From positions 62,001 to 126,000 of the forward strand of contig CAJNDS010002170.1 of assembly GCA_905221605.1 (NCBI GenBank): DNA of 64,000 nt, written 5' to 3'. Within the stretch, counting starts at the first letter, position 1, and each line of letters starts with the position of its first letter. Below are positions 1 through 11,049 of this stretch, in pieces. A program made the translations under genes and the position numbers. The stretch comes from Symbiodinium natans. Taxonomy: Eukaryota > Sar > Dinophyceae > Suessiales > Symbiodiniaceae. The notes under the pieces were generated by a model. That model had not been told where the DNA came from, made no database searches, and worked only from the letters and a program-made list of their open reading frames with translations.

Positions 1-359
1 GAGCAGGCACATCCTGAGTTTTTTGGGTGCTTTTTGAAGCCTTTTCGGGATGGGTTGGTGGTAGATGGCTGTGTTGCGAGCCGAATGAGAAAAATTGGTT
101 GGTGATAAACAAATAGGTTAAGTAAAAGAGAAGAGAGAGAGATATATACAGATATATATATATATATAGCAGATGAAAAGGGATTCTGGGAGGGAGGGGT
201 GATGCCAAACACGCTTAGTGAATGCTTGGACCAGAGATGCTGAACCCTAAAATCTAAACCCCAAACCCCCCTGAAGGCTGCCCCAAGAAAGACCCAGAAC
301 TAGCAGTACACCACAATGAGCGGGAGATTGTAGGACACTGGCTCAAAGAGGCTTCTTAA

Positions 360-672
360 ATGGGCAGTTCTGAGAGCAGCCAAGAAAAGGAGCATCAAGA
401 AAGCTCTCAACATCCCCTTCTCTTGCGGCTCGCAGAGAAGCAAGCAGTGAAGTTGACGCAAACCTTGGTGCGCTCCGAAGGCATGGCTGTTCACCACCTG
501 CTTGGCAAATGAACCGCTGGTGTTTCACCCATCTGCCGCAGCATTATGGCCCCGCTGCTTTGGTAGCATCATTGTTGGAGCTCAGCAACTGGCACGTAGG
601 CTTGATGTCGGGGGATTGCATGAGCTTCAAGCTCCATGCTCTGTATGTTGTAAAGTCGCATGTCGTCGGTAG
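360..672 (+). CDS. Possible small two-exon gene, function unknown
   Basis: An ATG at 360 opens a frame beginning MGSSESSQEKEH. A GC donor at 505 and an AG at 540-541 join it in phase to a second exon (542-672, stop TAG) that reads LWPRCFGSIIVGAQQLARRL. The product would be about 91 residues: a polar Ser/Glu/Gln-rich start, a basic middle and a Cys-rich end. The predicted intron is only 37 bp. I recognise no family. Other frames are open over the same stretch, including one reading NEREIVGHWLKEAS just upstream, so the exon limits and start are uncertain. The frame has the codon-level look of protein, but nothing else supports it. Confidence 0.3.
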
Positions 673-2317
673 TTCGTCGGTGCAACATCCGGATAGAAGC
701 TCCAGTGCTCTTTGTAGATGTACTGGTGCTTACCCCTACAACCAACGGGCGGCAAAAATGATCCTAAAACCTGAAAGCAAACGGTAACCTAAATTAAACC
801 CCCAGCAGTTCATGAGGCTCCAAATTGAACTTTGCCGTGTGGCTTCAACGCGTAATCACTTGTACCCCACCCGCCACTTGTCCGCCAATGAGCACTCAGT
901 ACTTACTCCCTTTCTGAGTTTTAGACACGAACCGCAAACTCGATGAACCAGTTGAGCCCAACCCGGACAACTTGACCTTATAGGACCCCAAACAGTCACT
1001 CGAGCTAGAACAGCCCGGCAAGCATGACTTGATAGAGAGGGCCATATCAGAGGGGAGAGGGGATTGCTGCCAACAAGAAGGGACTATTCGAGTCTCTATA
1101 TTGCGAGTCCTGAAAAAACCCTAAACCCCAACCCTAAACCCTAAACCCTAAGGCGGCAAATGACCCAAAGCCATTTTTCTCGTAAACTGCACTTGGGTAC
1201 ACCAAAAGGTCGAAGTTGCTGAGCTCCACACCTGTAGTGAGTTAATGCACCAGAGACTTTCACTGGGTTTTTGAGAAAGCTAAGTTGCAGCAATGCGGGT
1301 GTATATAGACACATCGGTAAAAAGACTATAAACAAGCAATGTTATATGTACATGTATATATATATATGTATAAACTTGTTGTCATCTTTCATGTTATATA
1401 TATATACACAGACTGAAGTATACAACCCAGTTCACTTTGCTGCTTGCCGAAGGTTGGCCAGGCCATGTTGAACACAATCGGACCGCAGCTGCTGTTGACA
1501 AGCATCTGCCCAACGTTCAGGCAAGCAGCCCGAATATGAGAGCACCCACCAATATCTACCGTGCCCTCTCTCGACGCCAGATGCGTCAGATCCGCTATGC
1601 CAGATGGATAAAAAGTGCGCGGAACGGTCTGGCCTCGTGAAAAGAGGGTCCGACAAGGAACCTACAAGCTTGTCATGATGCTTCATTACCGCAAGAACGC
1701 ATAGACCTCGCCCCTACACTCTGAAAACTAGGTCCGAAATGACGCATATCATTTTGGCGGCAGGTTAAGTGAGGGCCCTGAAACCAGCGACCGAACAGGA
1801 ATTGCGTTGTCACGCGATGAAGCAATGCCTTGTAGTGGCCGGCAGGAGCTACGAAACTTAAGTTTTCGGCGTGTCAGTAGGTGATCTGACCTGGCGGAAC
1901 GTACTTCACTTTGACTTGCCAACATTCAGTCCAACGAAGTCTTGAAACCTCAGGCTCGGTTTAGAGCGTTTCTCGACTGAGCTCAGGCAAGTACCCTTGA
2001 TTGGTTGGAGCAAATCGGAGGTCACGACTTTCTTTGTGGTGAGAAAAGCACAGAACATGTGCGAGCCGAACTTGTTAGGCAGGGGACTTCGCCAAATTTA
2101 GCAACCTTGACCGATGTTGATGTGCTCATCCAGAAATAACAAGTCAGCGCGATTCTTGCTTCAAGCCCAAACTGAAGGGCGGGCAGGGGGAGGCCCAAGT
2201 GCACACTGTGCTTTTCAGAAACAGGGGGTCAACCATCGGTTGCATGGTCCTTGTTCTGCTTGCGACAAGGCTGCGCATACTTGGGACATGCTTGTAGCGA
2301 TCTGCCCTAGCCCCCGT
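673..2317. other. No assignable gene; AT microsatellite and a telomere-like block
   Basis: I see no recognisable exon here. It contains a CCCTAAA block at about 1117-1151, an AT/TATG microsatellite at 1347-1408, and open frames on both strands with no convincing protein character. A frame at 2216-2326 (reading GPCSACDKAAHTWDM) could be an exon just upstream of the exons at 2412-2629. Confidence 0.4.
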
Positions 2318-2388
2318 GGTTCTTAGTAGGGAATGAGGGAATGAGGTACCCTAAATATACCTCATTCCCTCATTCCCGACTAAGAACC
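2318..2388. repeat. Perfect-looking hairpin (inverted repeat, MITE-like)
   Basis: The arm starting GGTTCTTAGTAGGGAATGAG is mirrored by an arm ending CTCATTCCCGACTAAGAACC, about 31 bp each, around a short AT-rich loop (CCTAAATA). The motif TTAGTAGGGAATGAG recurs near 17012, so this belongs to a dispersed hairpin family. It lies just upstream of a coding exon, probably inside an intron. Confidence 0.85.
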
Positions 2389-2411
2389 AGCCAGTAGCCC
2401 GGGCTTGCAAG

Positions 2412-2629
2412 GCAAACGGCATGTTTCTAGACCTTGGCAATGGAAAAGCCAAGCAAGCCCTGCAGATGAGAGTTCCATGTGGCTTCAACTCCGGACGGTC
2501 AGCCCTAAACCCTGAACCCTGAACCCTGAACCCTAAACCCTAAACCCTAAACCCTAAACCCTAAACCCTCTCCTGCGTGCATGCCTGCAGCGCCTCATTG
2601 ACATCAAGCATTTGGCCTGCGGCTGGTAG
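2412..2629 (+). CDS. Last two exons of an unassigned gene, split by a telomere-repeat intron
   Basis: Exon 2412-2501 (after AAG) reads NGMFLDLGNGKAKQALQM and ends in phase 0. The intron 2502-2590 (89 bp) starts GCCCTAAACCC, consists mostly of CCCTAAA/CCCTGAA units, and ends CCTGCAG. The next exon, 2591-2629, reads RLIDIKHLACGW and stops at TAG. Both junctions keep the frame. No family is recognised and the upstream exons are not resolved. Evidence is frame, splice sites and protein-like composition only. Confidence 0.45.
2502..2590 (+). repeat. CCCTAAA telomere-like block acting as an intron
   Basis: About eight heptamers (CCCTGAA, then CCCTAAA) lie between a GC donor and a CTGCAG acceptor that join two frames in phase. 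Confidence 0.6.
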
Positions 2630-2704
2630 TTTCCCAGGAGCAGGCCCCTGGTGAGTCAAGGTCTGGTTGTTGTTTGACCTTGACCTTCGCCGCATGCCTT
2701 CTTC

Positions 2705-2900
2705 ACTTTAATATACTAGTTTACTAATCTATTAATTTACTAATCTACTGATATACTCATATGCGAATATAGAAGATAGCTACTGATATACTCATAGACG
2801 AATATAGAAGATAAGAAGACTAATGCACTACTACACTAGTATAAGAATTATGAAGAAATCTTAATATCTTACTATGACAATATAACGATGATATAGCAGC
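2705..2900. repeat. AT-rich degenerate tandem repeat
   Basis: Repeated short motifs such as TACTAATCTA and ACTGATATACTCATA/GACGAATATAGAAGATA are visible, the latter as two near-identical copies around 2750-2812. There is no coding character. Confidence 0.6.
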
Positions 2901-3449
2901 ATAATCGTATAAGAATATATAAGCTGAATACCGGACACCGCGGTTCTCGCAGAAGGGTCTCGGGAAATGGAAAGGTGCGCTCGCTTGGCATGTTAAACAT
3001 TCCCGAAAGACCCTTTGACCCGAACCCCAAATTACTGGGCTCAAAACACAAACCCAGCCCGCAAACTCCTCGCGACCCCCCGCCGCTGAGCCTGCCGTAA
3101 CACCCTTCATGCCCAACCCCGAACGCTGTGTGATTTTGCTGTTTTCCCCCCCTCACCCCCTCTTCAACCTAGTTCCCAGCTCGCAGGCCTGCAGGCCCAA
3201 AGGATTTTTCTTTCGTTGTGGAAAAGATGGTAGGTCGGCAGTTGTCCCACAACAAGAGAGCCCCTTGTTGAAAAGGCCACCCAACCCTCAAGCCCCTCGA
3301 TAGGGGATGGAGGGAGGGGAAGGAGGGCCCCGCCCCCTGTCTACTCCAGACTAGATTGGAGGGTGGGTGTCCTCAGAAGTTTTACAGCTTGCCTTCCACA
3401 CTTCCAGTGAGCCTCCCGCGCCTCGCGCCTTGCGCGGCTCAGCTTTGAC

Positions 3450-5268
3450 ATGGAGGCGGGAGCAGCACATCTCCTGGTGGAGACGGAGCAGCTGGAGGCA
3501 CTCGGCCCCGCCTTTCTACTAGAGGTAAGACTTGACGAACCTTGGGCACCAAATGAAAATGAAATTAAGGGGGGGTTTTGGGGTTCATATACCTGAACAA
3601 CAGGAATTAGTTTTTTGGCGTTCATTTACCACAATCTTTTGGAATTGTAGTTATAGTAGTATACATGACCCCAGTTTTCAGGGTTCATCTTCCAAGGAGG
3701 GTGCAGGCTCTCTGCCCGATGCCGACGTTGCGATTCACCCCTCCTATCTGGAAGCTGGCTGCGATGAGAGCCGATACTACCCGCACTACGAGCGGCCAGA
3801 GCCTTGGGGACCAAACAAACCCTAAAATTGGGGGGTCATATACCCTAGACCACTATACAATCCCTATTAAAAGTATATGAACCATAGACCCGTTTAGGGC
3901 TCATGTCGTCCTTAAGGAGCACGGCAACCTTCTGCCTCTGCCGGAGCTGCAGAATCTGGGCGTTTTTTTTTTCAAGAAAGAGCCAGAGACGTTCGAAGTC
4001 TAGCTTCGGCTTGGAACAACCAGCCTTTAACTTTGCGCGTGCCTTCATATATATATATATACATGCTATATATATATATATATATATATGCTATATCCTG
4101 TATATATATATATATCTATATATATATATGTGGCTTAAGGAAGGCGATCGCTGCCCTTGGAATCTCAGGGGAACGGCTCGTCGTGGTCTACGGAACCGGG
4201 GACTACCATGCCATGATCGCCTGCCGTGTGCTCTGGGGCCTTCTCGTGGCGGGCGTGCCAGATGTTAGGCTGCTCAACGGGGGCCTGCAGGCAGGGGAAA
4301 GGGGCGAAGACCCAAAGTAAAGCAGAAACATGTAGTAGAACCCTTTCTGCTTCGTTCTTGGGGCTCTCTGGGCTCCCCCGAGGCCTGGAGGGCCGCAGGC
4401 AAGCCCATCAAGGATGGAATGGAGCGCATCGGGCTCCGGCGGCCCGCGCCCCAGGTAGGCGGGGAGCCGCCACGCTGGGCGCCGCGGCTCGAGTTCGTGG
4501 CCACCACGGCAGAGGCCTGGGAATCCCAATGCATCTTGTAAGGCGCCTGCGCAAACTGACCCGTAGAGCTGCTGTTTTTTATCTGCATCTGCCTTGCACA
4601 AGCTCTGGAGGTGGAGGAAGTGCAGCGCAGCCCGGAGAGCGCCCAGGTGCTGGACATACGCAGAGACTACATCCCCCCTGGGAATTATTTCTTATTTTTG
4701 TTTATATAAAAAAACCCAAGAGGATATTAAAAAACCAATTATTTGTTATTAAGGTTCTAAGGGGAGTAAAGGAGAAGGAGAGTTCAACGGAACCATCACC
4801 GATGTCTACACCTTCTTCGCCGTGGCTGGGCACGTGCCCAAGTCCACCTGGATCGAGAACTGGGACCAGCTGGTGGAAGAGGATGGGCGCCTCGTAGCTC
4901 GGTAGGGTTTTGGGACATCTTGGAACATCTCGTATTTTCCTTATAGGGCTTAAGAATGTTTAAGAGAATCATATTCATGAATATTTTTCCGAGGGTTCTA
5001 AGAGGGCGCCATCCTATAGGTAGATCCCAGCAAGCTGGCCGTGAAGTGGCGCGAGAGCTTTGGTGTGAGAGACGGGGTGCGCCTGATCATGCTCTGCGGC
5101 ACGGGATGGCGGAGCACCATCGCCTGGCTCCTGGCGCGCCTCATGGGCCGTGCGGCCGCCAACTACGACGACGGCTTCTACGGATGGACCTTTACGGGTG
5201 AGAGGCCCATCGAACCGAAGCCGGCCCCATCGCCCTCCGAGGACATCCCCGACGGACCTTCAAAGTAG
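3450..5268 (+). CDS. Tandem-rhodanese sulfurtransferase (thiosulfate/3-mercaptopyruvate type), 8 exons
   Basis: Transfers sulfane sulfur between a donor (thiosulfate or mercaptopyruvate) and an acceptor. Exons: 3450-3524 (ATG start), 3697 to about 3789-3810, 3917-3961, 4144-4290, 4383-4530, 4603-4662, 4778-4893, 5020-5268 (TAG). All junctions but the second can be joined in phase. Total is about 310 residues, normal for two-domain rhodaneses. Domain 1 shows HPSYLEAG, GNLLPLPELQ, LVVVYGTGDYHAMIACRVLW and LLNGGLQAWRAAGKPI; its loop lacks the catalytic Cys, as in the inactive N-terminal domain of this family. Domain 2 shows VLDIR-REFNG, AGHVPKSTWIENW and the active loop CGTGWRST, with the catalytic Cys, then YDDGFYGW. 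Introns use GT, GC and GA donors and are 70-185 bp, one filled by an AT microsatellite. No targeting peptide is evident. The CGTGWR loop fits general sulfurtransferases rather than strict TST (CRKGVT) or MST (CG[S/T]GVT). Confidence 0.87.
4048..4130. repeat. (AT)n microsatellite inside rhodanese intron 3
   Basis: Almost pure TA dinucleotides, broken by two GCTATAT units, fill most of the intron 3962-4143. Confidence 0.9.
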
Positions 5269-5764
5269 GTGACCAAGCCCAGACAAAAAAGGATAAAAAA
5301 AGTTGCGCCGTCTTTCTAGAGCGAACTAAATGGGCACCAGGGTGCAACATACATACAAAAGCAGAAGCCGAACTACAAGTATACTGTATCCATGAAACGC
5401 CTGCTGCACTTGGTTTTCATTGCGACTGGGGCTTGTCTGGTTAGGACTGTGATGCTGTGTGCATCACGTTTTGACTGCGCTATCCATGTTGCTTCTTAGC
5501 TCCGGCACGTAACGTAATGCTTTGGTTCTCCTTCGCTTTCAAACGAAGCTCCCACATGAAGTATATGTCGTCGCCAGGCAGAAAATCTCTGTCGCACAAG
5601 GGCACAGCAGCTCTCAGCACGTTGGCGTGCTTTCTTGCTTTTAACGAGGCACGCAGCTCATCGCCATGTTTGCGGGCAGATGGGCTCCCAATCCCAATTC
5701 CTTCATTCCAGTTTCGGCTCGATGGCCATGTTGGCCTTCCGGGCTCTTGGGAAGTTCGGGAATC

Positions 5765-5880
5765 TTGGTAGCCCAGTGGTACCCTTTTCCCCCTTTCTTT
5801 CTGTTCAAGGTACCCTTATGAATTAACCCAACCAAAAAAAGGGGTGCCCCCTTATTATGATATGGTTACTAGGGTACCAA
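5765..5880. mobile_element. MITE-like element, copy 1
   Basis: Left end TTGGTAGCCCAGTGGTACCC, right end TATGGTTACTAGGGTACCAA. The terminal inverted repeats are imperfect here but match the cleaner copy at 60839-60938, and the core GTTCAAGGTACCCTTAT is also shared. Non-coding, 116 bp. It lies immediately upstream of a possible exon at 5890. Confidence 0.75.
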
Positions 5881-5889
5881 GGAATGCAG

Positions 5890-5973
5890 CTGTCCCTGTC
5901 ACCCCGTGACCTGGGCTGGCTCAACTGGGAGCCGGACTCCGGGCCTGGGCCACGGGCGAAGCGGGCGGTGTAG
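5890..5973 (+). CDS. Possible terminal exon, unassigned
   Basis: After an ATGCAG acceptor the frame reads LSLSPRDLGWLNWEPDSG and stops at TAG. It is GC-rich compared with its AT-rich flanks and protein-like, but has no known motif and no identified partner exon. Confidence 0.28.
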   Translation: MSLSPRDLGWLNWEPDSGPGPRAKRAV

Positions 5974-6129
5974 GAGAGCACACTTGGAGGTTCATGGTTA
6001 GTATTAATCAACTATGTAACTGTAGTAGGTGTTCTTATCACTTAAAGAACCAGAAAACAACTATAAACTGTACTTAGAATTGCTTAATGAGCTACAATGA
6101 GCCTCCAAGCAAGGGCCCTAAAATTCTCG

Positions 6130-6524
6130 GCGACGAGGCCCGCCTCCGCGCCACGCCCGCGGAGCCTCGCACGCAGCCTGGCGCGGCAGAGGCGCGCGCC
6201 AGACTGTGCTTTGTTGTTGTTCCTTGCCGCGACTTCCCGCGTTGAGGGATCCTATAGGTCTTGGGCCCCCTAAACCCTAAACCCTAAACCCTAAACCCTA
6301 AACCCTAAACCCTAAACCCTCGTTCGGAGGTGCCCGCCTGCCAAGCATCCGGAGGAGCAGAAGCGGGTCCACTCCAGGTGGCTTTCGAGCCAGCAGTGGG
6401 GCTCAGATGTGGGCCACGGGGGACCCGAACGGTGAAATCAAAAGCTGCGCGTCATCCTTTGCTGTTTGCTCGGCCCTTCAGCCGTTTCTGTGAGCTAGAA
6501 ACCAGGTGCCCTCCAATTGCATAG
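6130..6524 (+). CDS. Possible two exons around a telomere-repeat intron, unassigned
   Basis: A GC-rich frame from about 6130 to 6265 (Arg/Ala/Pro-rich, then LLLFLAATSRVEGS) ends at TGG followed by a GC donor. The intron 6266-6328 holds about six CCCTAAA units and ends TCGGAG. The frame resumes in phase with VPACQASGGAEAGPLQ and runs to a TAG at 6522-6524. Composition supports coding; there is no family match. The exon limits are guesses. Confidence 0.28.
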
Positions 6525-7317
6525 CCTTTGGGCCAGAGACATGCAGGCGACCTGCACAAGGCAGTTGATGGCCAAAGGGACCCTAAATTGGGGTCAAGTC
6601 ATATATATCCTAGATTAAACATAATTCCTCTGAAGGAAACCTGAACCATAGAAACCCTTTTTAAAGTTGATTATTTTCCCCGTTGTGTGGGCGCCGGGTT
6701 GTTCAAATGGCTGCGCCGGCTGTCGGATCGAATGGCTGTCCAGGCAGGGGAGCTGTTTGCCTACTGTCAGCTTCGAAGCTGATCGCCTGTTGTGTTCGCC
6801 TTTTTGGGTAGCTGCACCTTTATTTAGATTATGTGGTCTGACCTTTGTATACATATGTATATACATAGCATTATTTATATATTGTAGATTATACATCAAA
6901 AATTGTATTAAGTTAAGATTAATTAGATTAACTAAATTAATTACATCATATGCTGAACTTGTACTCTTTTTCAGGATCCCAGGGTCTTCCCGCCGAAAAG
7001 CCGCGGCACCCTGCCAGGGGTCAGGGCGTCAGGGCCTGGGCTGCGCACACGAGAAGTTCTTTTGGTGTACATGTCATCCAACTGAGTTGGGGTGTAGGGC
7101 TGAGGCTTCGGATTTTGGGTTGATTCGGGTTCGAGACGAAAGATGCCAGAACGAGACAGCACATTACCACATGCTGCTCAGTGCGTTATTGAGATGAAGC
7201 CAGCCCTCCCTGAGTTCACCACGTTCATTCTTAAAGTTGCAATCAGGTGGACATGCTGAAAAAATCGAATTCTGGGCTTGGGCCATCTTTGACAAGAGAA
7301 AGCAGAATATGCCAGAT

Positions 7318-7419
7318 TGGGGGGCCCTTGTGCCCTTTTGTTTCGTTCAAGGTTCCCTTGTAAAGAAACCAAGCCAAAAAACAGTTACCCTTATTGTAAC
7401 ATTGTTGCTGGGCTGCCAA
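7318..7419. mobile_element. MITE-like element, copy 2 (degenerate)
   Basis: Shares GTGCCCTTTTG, GTTCAAGGTTCCCTTGTA and the right end TTGCTGGGCTGCCAAG with the copies at 5765 and 60839. About 100 bp. The ends have diverged. Confidence 0.6.
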
Positions 7420-7865
7420 GTTATAGAACATCCTCCTGCGCATTGAAAAGTGACACGTGTAAGCCAGGTTTGCACGAAAGCACCATGGGCAGCGAACTCA
7501 AACAGCTGAGACACAGCTCGGCAAGGGTGAAGGTGATCGTGTCATTGCTCGCTCCGTCCAAAAGCTGGTCGTGAAGTAGGTGACCCATGGTTCTTCGTAG
7601 AATTTACCATGCTCAAGTGGGCCTAAACCCTAAAGCCCTAAACCCTAAACCCTAAACCTCTCAAACCTACACCCTAACCTCTCAAACCTAAACCCTAAAC
7701 CATAAATGGGCTTGGATCTGCTTGAGAGCACCTCTCTTTTTTCCAGACGCGGGCCGCAGCCCCACTTGGGAGGCCACCTGAAGAACGTGCACCGATGTTT
7801 CACAGAGCTTTCCGTCGGAGCCCTGGTTTCTCTTGTGCGAAGTTGGGGTGCATTCTGCAATTATA

Positions 7866-8050
7866 AGTCTGCCCCAAAAACCATGGTAGTTTATGGAATG
7901 AGGTGCTCAAAAAACCATACTAACGTATGGAATTTGGGTACCCCCCACGAAAACCATACTAATTTATGGATGTAGGTGCCCAAAGACCATACTAGTTTAT
8001 GGAGTTCGGTACCCCAAAAACCATACTAAACAGGGTTTCGGGGTACCTAA
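7866..8050. repeat. Tandem repeat of about 43 bp built on CCATACTA-TTTATGG
   Basis: Four to five copies of a unit with CCCCAAAAACCATACTA-N-TTTATGGA-N-GGTACC. Each unit is itself partly palindromic (CCATA...TATGG). No coding character. Confidence 0.8.
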
Positions 8051-8289
8051 TTCCACAGCTGTACTACAAATGAATCCCCTCAAATAAGTGGGACTCCAAC
8101 TTACGGGGAAAACCCACCTTCAGAGCCCCTGGCGAGCCGTTTTTTTGGCTTTCTGTTCGCAGCACCCTCCCTCATGCGCGCACGTTCTGGACACTACATG
8201 CTAGCAATTTCAAGGCTGCTCAGGATAAGACCCCGATCCATCGACTTCAGCCTGTTCAGGGTTTAGGGTTTAGGGGCGTAGAAACGCAG

Positions 8290-9479
8290 ACGTCGGCCAA
8301 TGGACCCATGCAGCCATGTCGCCGAAGCAGCGGCCAGTGACGTGCGCCACAAGCTGGATCAGCTGCTGCTGTCCGCATGCCGGGCGGTCCTTCCTCTCGA
8401 GCAGGCACAGGATGCACCAGTCATCGACTAGTTGCTTAAGAGCCCCCCAAAAAAGCAGAAGAACAACATGATCACCTTTTTGCTCTTATAGGGAAGAGTC
8501 TCTCTCTTTTTTTTGGGGGGGGTGGGTGGGGGTGGGTGGGTTCTTAAGCAAACGCTCGTCATGCGTGTGATTCTGCCATGCTGCATTTTCTTGGCCTGCC
8601 GTGGCATTGAGGCCGAGGTGGTGCTGGAGAACGGAGAAGGAGCCAAGCCTGCATTGTCCTGCTAAATGGCCCTATAAGCCCTAAACCTTAAAAACCCTAG
8701 AGCCCTAAAACCATCAAGCCATCTAACACCCTAAACCCCTAAAACCCTAAAACCCTAAACCGCAAAAAAAATCCTAAAAACCCCTAAAGCCCTACAAATC
8801 CTAAAAGCCCTATAAGGCGTCCGCTCCGCTCCCGAAGCCGGCTTCTGCTGCCGCGCAGCCCGGACGGCCTTCCACAGGAGCGAGCACAGAGTAGCGGGTC
8901 CTTCACTCCTTGGGTGCCGGGTGGGTTTAGGGTTTAGGGTTTAGGGTTTAGGGTTCAGGGTTTAGGGTTTAGGGTTTAGGGTATAGGGTTTAGGGTTTAG
9001 GGTTTATAGGGTTCAAGTAAACCTTGTGGGGGGTAGTCTGAACACCCCTTAAACCCCAGAAGTGAACCATTCTTACCCAAAATAACTCAAGACCTAAGTA
9101 AGTTCACCTCCTTTTTTGTAGATTTTCGGGGTTTTGGGTTTTTTGGGGTTTAGGGTTCGCAAGCCCGCTGCAAAAGGGTTTAATGGTTACACTGTATGTA
9201 TAGCATACGGGAACGCGTTGTAGAATAATCTATACCCCAAGCACATTCTAATCAAGTGCTATATAACTATATTGAGTACGACACAATAACCCTATATGAT
9301 CACTCAATCTACCCAAAACACCCCAAACCCTATAAACCTCTAAAAAAACCCTAAACCCTAAACCCTAAACCCAATACCCAAAAAACCCTAAACCCGAACT
9401 GTTCCCGAGTGGAGGTTGCGTCGGGGAGCCGTGGGGCCCGTGAGCTACGAGATCCCATGCCCCGCCCTAGGCCGGCAGG
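8290..9479 (+). CDS. Scattered exon candidates between telomere-like blocks, unassigned
   Basis: Three GC-rich islands sit between CCCTAAA/TTTAGGG blocks. 8290-8431 reads MDPCSHVAEAAASDVRHKL to a TAG. 8819-8921 reads APEAGFCCRAARTAFHRSEH and ends at a GT donor that runs straight into GTGGGTTTAGGG. 9409-9479 reads WRLRRGAVGPVSYEIPCP and ends at GGTGGCC. Whether they belong to one gene is not shown, and no family is recognised. Confidence 0.25.
8665..8818. repeat. Degenerate CCCTAAA block
   Basis: Imperfect units such as CCCTAAAA, CCCTAAAC and CCCTATAA, with broken spacing. Confidence 0.7.
8928..9016. repeat. TTTAGGG telomere-like array
   Basis: About twelve TTTAGGG units with single TTCAGGG and TATAGGG variants. 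Confidence 0.95.
9300..9397. repeat. CCCTAAA telomere-like array, degenerate
   Basis: CCCTAAA units with CCCTATAAACC and CCCAATA variants, just upstream of the exon candidate at 9409. Confidence 0.85.
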
Positions 9480-9539
9480 GTGGCCTTGGGGTTTAGGGTT
9501 TAGGTTTATAGGGTTTAGGGTTTAGGGTTTAGGTTTTGG

Positions 9540-10660
9540 CCATGATATAGGGGGCGGTTCGAGTTAAGGGTCCCCTTTTGGGGCAATTGAGCCTCAAGGA
9601 GAAGTTTTACGGCATATCCATCTATGGCGGGGGGGGGAGGGGGGGGATGGCCTACACTAGAACATTCTCTCGTTCCCATCATCTTTGAACCATCTTCCAT
9701 CTCTTCGTGCTATAAGAGGCGGGCTGCCCAAGAGGTGGACCTTTGAGGATTCGCCTGCGCTGGCGCGGAGCCTATCTTCATAATGCAGGATGGGATCGTA
9801 AATTGGTGGACGTCTTGCGTTGCTGGAAGACTGCTGTGCCGGCTCGCCATAGATCGCCGCATGGTGTGCGGTCCTGCTGTTTGGAATTCTTGGAGAGCCG
9901 AAACGTGCCTTGCAGACCCAAGGAACATTGCACAAAACAAAACGGGCCTGAGCCTGCTGAGTTGTTGTTAGCCCTACGGTCATGTGGTGCGATGTGCCGA
10001 GCCACAAACAACAGACATACTGTGACACACCTCAAAAGGGAACGCACAGCCAAGAAAAGAAAGCGTGCCCGTGCGGACACCCAAACGAGAAATACGACCT
10101 GCAGACACTAGCGATCGCGCAGCAGTGGGAAATGAACTTTGGCACCCTTGATGTTCTTCAGAGCAACATGACATGTATGTGACACCCAGTGTATTCCTTC
10201 GACGTGTCGGTTGCGTCTTTTTTTGGATCATGATGCGGCATCCTCCGGCATGGCACGTCCTGTGTATGCCAGAGTATGTCACACCCTTTGTTTTCAGATC
10301 AACATAACATGGCCTCCTTTGTGGCGCATCCGCGTTTGTCATGCCCGGTGTGCCCTGTCTATTCCTCAGATGTGCATGTCTCGCGCTAGAATGAACGACA
10401 TGACAAGGCCTCCTATGGCCTCCTCGGCGTATGTCACGCTATGGCTAGCCCACAGATCTCTGCGATCTGTGCGTAGGGACTGGCAGGTGTTCTTCGATTC
10501 ACGAGAAGGCTGCTACGAGCTGTTCGCTGGCAATTTTCGGATGAATGTGAAACTCATATGTTTGTTGTTTCTTCAAACTCCTGCAAAAAGAGAACACGGA
10601 ATGTATATGGGGCACATGGCGCCTTCCTGCAGTCTGCAGTGACGTCGTTCACCTAAGAGA
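9540..10660. other. No assignable gene
   Basis: Open frames occur on both strands (for example 9743-10111 and 9980-10342), overlapping in several frames, without recognisable domains or consistent splice signals. Confidence 0.4.
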
Positions 10661-10670
10661 TTGCTGACCG

Positions 10671-10965
10671 TATGTCCTCGGTTCTCAGCTCCAAGGCGGA
10701 AGCTTTGCTGGAGAATCTGCCAGAAACAGCCTCGCTTCTCCTTGCTCATGCGCGGGGCCTTTGAGAAGGAGGGATGTGGAGGTTGTGGAGTGCATACGAA
10801 GTTGGTTGGAGTGCAAAAGTGCAAAGCACACGTCTTCTTAGGCACGCGTCACTGCCTTGGGGGAGATCGTCTTCTTGACCAAGGAGTCTGCGAGAGAGAT
10901 CGAGAGAGCGCAAGCACGCCGAGTCCAGGGTGACTTCGTTGACAGGAGCAGATGGCTGGGCAGCA
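10671..10965 (+). CDS. Possible 5' exons of the zinc-finger/ankyrin gene
   Basis: An ATG at 10671 opens a frame reading SSKAEALLENLPETASLLLA to a TGA at about 10763, and a second frame around 10861-10963 reads FLTKESAREIERAQARR. Both look like protein and lie just before the zinc-finger exon at 11050, but I cannot join them in phase, and family resemblance gives no help. Confidence 0.2.
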
Positions 10966-11049
10966 GCGGAAAGGACTGCTAAGTGCAAAGCTAGTTTAAG
11001 TGCACTGAGGCACATTGGGTGCACGAAGGGCAGTGCGAGAGAATGCGAG

